A DNA stretch of 64,000 nt, taken from positions 998,864 through 1,062,863 of the forward strand of contig NC_054572.1 in assembly GCF_017654505.1 (NCBI RefSeq), given 5' to 3'. Each line of letters opens with the position of its first letter. The first letter of the stretch is position 1. The notes beneath the pieces are model-generated. The model ran no database searches and had not been told where the DNA came from. It saw only the letters and a program-made list of their open reading frames with translations. This stretch comes from Polyodon spathula. Taxonomy: Eukaryota > Chordata > Actinopteri > Acipenseriformes > Polyodontidae. This document shows, piece by piece, positions 59,906 through 64,000 of the stretch. The position numbers and the translations under genes were made by a program.

Positions 59906-60285
59906 CAACGCTCAAGTCATGTAGTTTCAATTTAAAAATGATCTTTTATTCATTTCGATTTTTTTACTACTGTACTGTATACTGTACAGATTTATATATT
60001 TTTCATAATTTAATGTGTAGCCTACCCAAAACACACTAGTGTTATTTCAGCACACTGATTTATACTTTTAAAAGACATTGAGCCCTATAAATGTATGTGT
60101 GTGTGTGTGATTTATTTTATTATTTTACCAGACACCTCGTGATGTCAGACAGACACACCCGGTTTAGCGAGGGTCTACTCCTGTATTATTATGAAAAGCT
60201 TTTTGATAGAAACACATTTTATATTTTGGGGGTGAATGTGGGGGCCCTACTATAGAGTTGATGGGATTAAACTGCCTTTAATTTA
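59902..60285. other. Non-coding, no gene seen
   Basis: AT-rich spacer between two microsatellites. Confidence 0.7.
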
Positions 60286-60381
<96 letters not shown>

Positions 60382-60397
60382 CACACACACACACACA
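60286..60397. repeat. (AT)n(AC)n compound microsatellite
   Basis: About 42 AT units followed by about 13 AC units. Confidence 0.97.
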
Positions 60398-62257
60398 GTA
60401 TTAAAATAGGTAAAATGAAGACAGAACAGAATGCATTGTACAGGTGACGTTTACATTTAACAAAAACAATGTTATTTTGAGTTGCACCCTTGCATGAATA
60501 GACGTTATCCTTCGGGCACCCTCTGCTGCAGCAAATCACAACGCAGCTCCTGCTATTTATTTGAACAATGTTGTATACCTCTCGCAATGTATAATGTCAT
60601 AGATCTTGGTAAGAAGACACAACAAATATTTCAATTTGTGTATTGTGTCTGTCTTCATTAACATATGTTTTCTTAGTAGCCTATACATGACATCATTTCA
60701 ACTTTGTTAAGTGTTGCAACAAAAATGCAAACCAGTTGGGAGCATGCATGTCTGTGTGCTGGAGGGACCTCAGTTGTATGCACAGTGATGGTTTTTAAAC
60801 TTGCTTTCTGTGGGATAGTTATAAAGGGTCCTCTCTTCTTTAATGTAGGAAGACAAGATGTTTCATTGTAGTGCGAGTCTGGCACACGTCCCGCTAAGTC
60901 GGTGACTCATGCAACTGTCTCAAAAACAGATTTATGCTAAACACAAAAATCTGCTGCGTTGGCAAAAAAGAAAACAAAAAATTGTTGTTTTAAAAAGCTG
61001 GATTTTGCAGTTTTTGAGGCTTTGGCATCATACAACCTGTAGTAACACACTTCCCAAAGGTGAACACAGATGCGTATTGAAAATGATTATTATCTCTCTT
61101 GCATTAGGAGTCATTAACGAGGGGGCTGCCCTGGAACCCAGTTCAACAGAATCACAGTGTTACAGGGTTAATCATGCCACCTCTATTCTTAGCTTTAAAA
61201 AAAGAACAATACCAAATATCAAAAGCATACAAAAATGATGACATAGATAATTGCTGTTTACTCATTTGAGCAATTTGAGCTTAAATAACAGCAATTAAAT
61301 CTTCATCACAGGTTTTCTTGTTTGGTACTTAAGAACAGCAGCAGCATAATTCAAACTGAATCCCAGCTGCTATGCAACTTGGTCATTACCAGCTAGAACT
61401 GCATAGATTGCTTTTAGTTTTCTATGTTCAGGTTAAGCATGAAGAAACACGTTTTCTGTTCATGCTGAGAGCTATTAAAAACAGAGATAAGTTGAACAGT
61501 TGTTAGGCTCTAAAATAAATAAAAATGGTCAGTCACTCAAGTTTTATGAAGATGTAACACCAACACACACATCAAGTGAAAATGAAATGCAGCCCGGCCA
61601 CTGTTATAGCGAGAGGGCCTGACATGCTATAAGGGAGGGATGGAGACAAAGTGTGGCATTTATTTCTGGCAGCTGTTTGTGCCATCTGCATTTTATTAAA
61701 TACTGGTTTACATGGCTTGGCAGAGTTTAACTCTCACACAGACCTAGGCTGCCTATGTGTTTGTAGCTGATTTATGGGCACGGTTTACTTATCTATTAAA
61801 ATGCAATTACAAGCTGTATTGGGAATACTGACAATGTGACTTGAGGATGCCCAAGCAAAGCTTGAAAAATCTGTGCCAGTCACCTGTCATAGAATTTACT
61901 TGATACATCGGTAAAAATGGCAGCGCCTCGGATGAGAGAAATAATCTTCCAATCGGGTTTTAAAACTGCTTTTCTTTTGAAATCAACACGTGAAAGAACG
62001 GATTTGCTGAATCCCTGCCGATCAATACTTCTTAAAGGTAATTCCGAGGAGGAGCATCAGCACACCCCTAGTTAATAAGTTTCAACAAAACAGGTTTTAA
62101 ATATGGCCGTGTGAATTTAATGGTAAGGTTGATGGTTTACATAGAATTTAAATAGGTTATTGACTCACAGGTGAAACTCATACAAGATATTGTACAGTAG
62201 ATCTTGCATTGTGTTGATTCAGATAAGAGGTACACATACTACTACTACTACTATGAC
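60398..62257. other. Non-coding, no gene seen
   Basis: Includes a minus-strand CTCF-like motif at 60516-60529 (12 of 14 positions). Open frames here match no family I recognise. Confidence 0.6.

Positions 62258-62303
<46 letters not shown>
62238..62303. repeat. (ACT)n then (TAA)n microsatellite
   Basis: About five ACT units, then about 15 TAA units. Confidence 0.95.
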
Positions 62304-62971
62304 TTGCAAATCAACACCCCTAAAGTTTAATTTAATCTCTTTTCACCTTGATTTTCTTTATGCTCCAGAAAAAGGACAATAAGGGGCGGGGCTTAGGGAA
62401 GAGATGTGATCTCACCTTTCCGTTTGCAAAGGAAATGAATGTGAATGAAAAGCATGGGGAGCAAAATAAATTCAGGGAAACTGCTCCAAAAAAACAAAAC
62501 AAACAAAAAAAAAAAACATTCCAAAGCAGTTACAAACAAGGACTCTTAAGAGGTGATTAAAATGTAATTGTCATGCTTGTGGCTCTTTAAGCAAAGGCCC
62601 GCACGTGACTTTCAAATGAAGTTCAGGATGGAAGAAAGCCAGCTCCCCGCGGATGAGGGGCTCCACAGAATGCAGCACACCAAGTTCATCTTGTGAAAAC
62701 GTGCTGCAGTATACCACGGCAAAGAGCAGTGCAATAACGGCAGTGCACGGCCGAGTCTGGTAAAACACACACAAGCATTGAGATAGCCCATGCTTCATTT
62801 CTCACTCTCTCTCTCACCCTCCCTTATAGATGCGCTGCTCTCTATAATGAAGAGTTTGGAATGGATCCCTGCAGTTAAGTGGGATCCATAGGCTTTAATT
62901 AGGAGATCACACGCTCAGAAGAGTGTACTGAATTTACCAACACACTCAATAACCGCCTGTTCAGTTAAAAT
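62304..62971. other. Non-coding, no gene seen
   Basis: A-rich stretch (62489-62517) and a CT-rich stretch (62803-62815). Nothing coding is recognised. Confidence 0.6.
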
Positions 62972-63032
62972 CGGCCTTGGTTAGCTTCTGAGATCAGGCC
63001 CATTTCAAGGTGCTGTGGTAAGCATATAGTGT
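62972..63032 (-). repeat. 5S-rRNA-derived fragment (5' half)
   Basis: GGTTAGCTTCTGAGATCAGG then TTCAAGGTGCTGTGGTAAGC is the reverse complement of the 5S rRNA 5' half (compare CTTAGCTTCCGAGATCAGACG and GTTCAGGGTGGTATGGCC). Divergence and missing 3' half make it a SINE3-type remnant or pseudogene. Confidence 0.6.
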
Positions 63033-63248
63033 GCTGTGAAAAAAAAGGCCTGTATGTATCGCTGCAAGAAAAAAAAAAAAAAATCGCAAGAAAAAAAAAA
63101 AAAAAAAGAGAAAATAAATGGTTCTCTTAAGTCCTTAAGGCCAGTATAAATTCCTCAGCTGCAGTCTATTCTGTAATTATATGTGCCTAGATTGCCAGGG
63201 GCTACATAAATAAAATGTAAGCAGTTGGTGTGCCACAAAATGTGTGTG

Positions 63249-63296
<48 letters not shown>

Positions 63297-64000
63297 CAAC
63301 ACACACACACTCCACACTCCAAACACTCCGACATGTTATTGAGGATAAAGCTGAACAGAATTGAAGGTTTGAAGAGGCGGTCTTCATTTTTATATTTCAG
63401 CATTTAACTGGGGGAGGGGGGTGGGGTGTTTAGGTAATATAATCTACACCGTCCTTTACCTGTCCTTATGGAATACAGTGCTGTTTTTTTTTATCACTGT
63501 TTCCTATGCCATACACTTTTGGAATACCACTTGGTTATCATTTACCAGCGCTATGTAAACACTGAATCATATATGTAGGAAGGAAGACAAAGACCGCATT
63601 GTGTTAAAATCTTCTCAACAAATGAGGAGAGGAGTTAGTGAGAGCAATCAAGTTTGAGTGGAGACACAAATCCTTTAGTCTTGCTCAGTTCTAAGCAAAT
63701 ACTTTGGATACGGACAAGAGTTTAAAGTGTAATCTTGCTTTTTTTTTTTTTTCCAGTTTTGGTAAGTGCTGGTGTACATTATGGTCAGAGGAGAATAGTA
63801 AGATAATACATTGTTAAATGCGATTGAAACTAAAGCAAAGGGGCTGATTTGCTTGGAAGCAAACCAGAGGGCTGCCTAAACAAAACTGAACAGGGCTCTT
63901 CTTCTTTTGCTGTTCTTGCATTCCCATGCAAAATAAATTGACCCCAGCATTAGTAAAACAGAAGTGTATTACCTTTTATTATGGGAAAAAAAATTACACG
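63033..64000. other. Non-coding, no gene seen
   Basis: Two poly-A runs (63067-63083, 63090-63107), a TA/CA microsatellite (63253-63310) and a G-rich stretch (63410-63430). Confidence 0.65.
63253..63310. repeat. (TA)n with adjacent (AC)n microsatellite
   Basis: About 20 TA units, a short gap, then about 6 AC units. Confidence 0.95.

Overview
The window is vertebrate nuclear DNA, most likely from a ray-finned fish. The evidence is a spliced vertebrate gene with canonical GT-AG introns, many long dinucleotide and trinucleotide microsatellites, tRNA- and 5S-rRNA-derived SINE fragments, a Tc1/mariner-like MITE family, and the fish-type L2/SINE 3' tail. The protein keeps features shared with MITF and TFE3 that mammalian TFEB has lost. 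I favour a non-teleost lineage such as sturgeon, paddlefish, gar or bowfin, but that is inference.

The only protein-coding gene I can support is a TFEB orthologue on the + strand. Eight coding exons (2213-2407, 5049-5303, 6715-6807, 11045-11162, 11521-11577, 12266-12341, 12673-12820, 13188-13622) join in phase into 1377 nt: 458 codons plus a stop. The product has the N-terminal Rag/mTORC1-binding segment, an acidic activation segment, the basic helix-loop-helix-leucine zipper and the Ser-rich C-terminus of the MiT/TFE family. The first coding exon starts at a splice acceptor, so the promoter and 5' exon(s) lie outside the window or were not recognised in 1-2163. The 3' UTR starts at 13623 and probably ends near 15.46 kb.

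From about 15.5 kb to 64 kb I find no convincing exon or RNA gene. The stretch is AT-rich and looks like an intergenic desert or a long intron. It holds microsatellites, a 37-bp minisatellite (about 18 units, 25981-26595), a second MITE copy, L2-type and 5S-derived fragments, several tandem duplications, G/C-tract structures, scattered CTCF-like and E-box/M-box-like motifs, and TAAT-rich segments that resemble developmental enhancers. In mammals MDFI and FOXP4 lie on the 3' side of TFEB; no exon of either was recognised, so a regulatory landscape for such neighbours is only a hypothesis.

I found no undescribed multi-gene system. The more informative observations are the ancestral features of this TFEB (IKRE SUMO motif, full-length acidic exon, open frame upstream of the ATG, a Leu-to-Gln change beside the DNA-contact residues) and the repeat biology of the downstream region.
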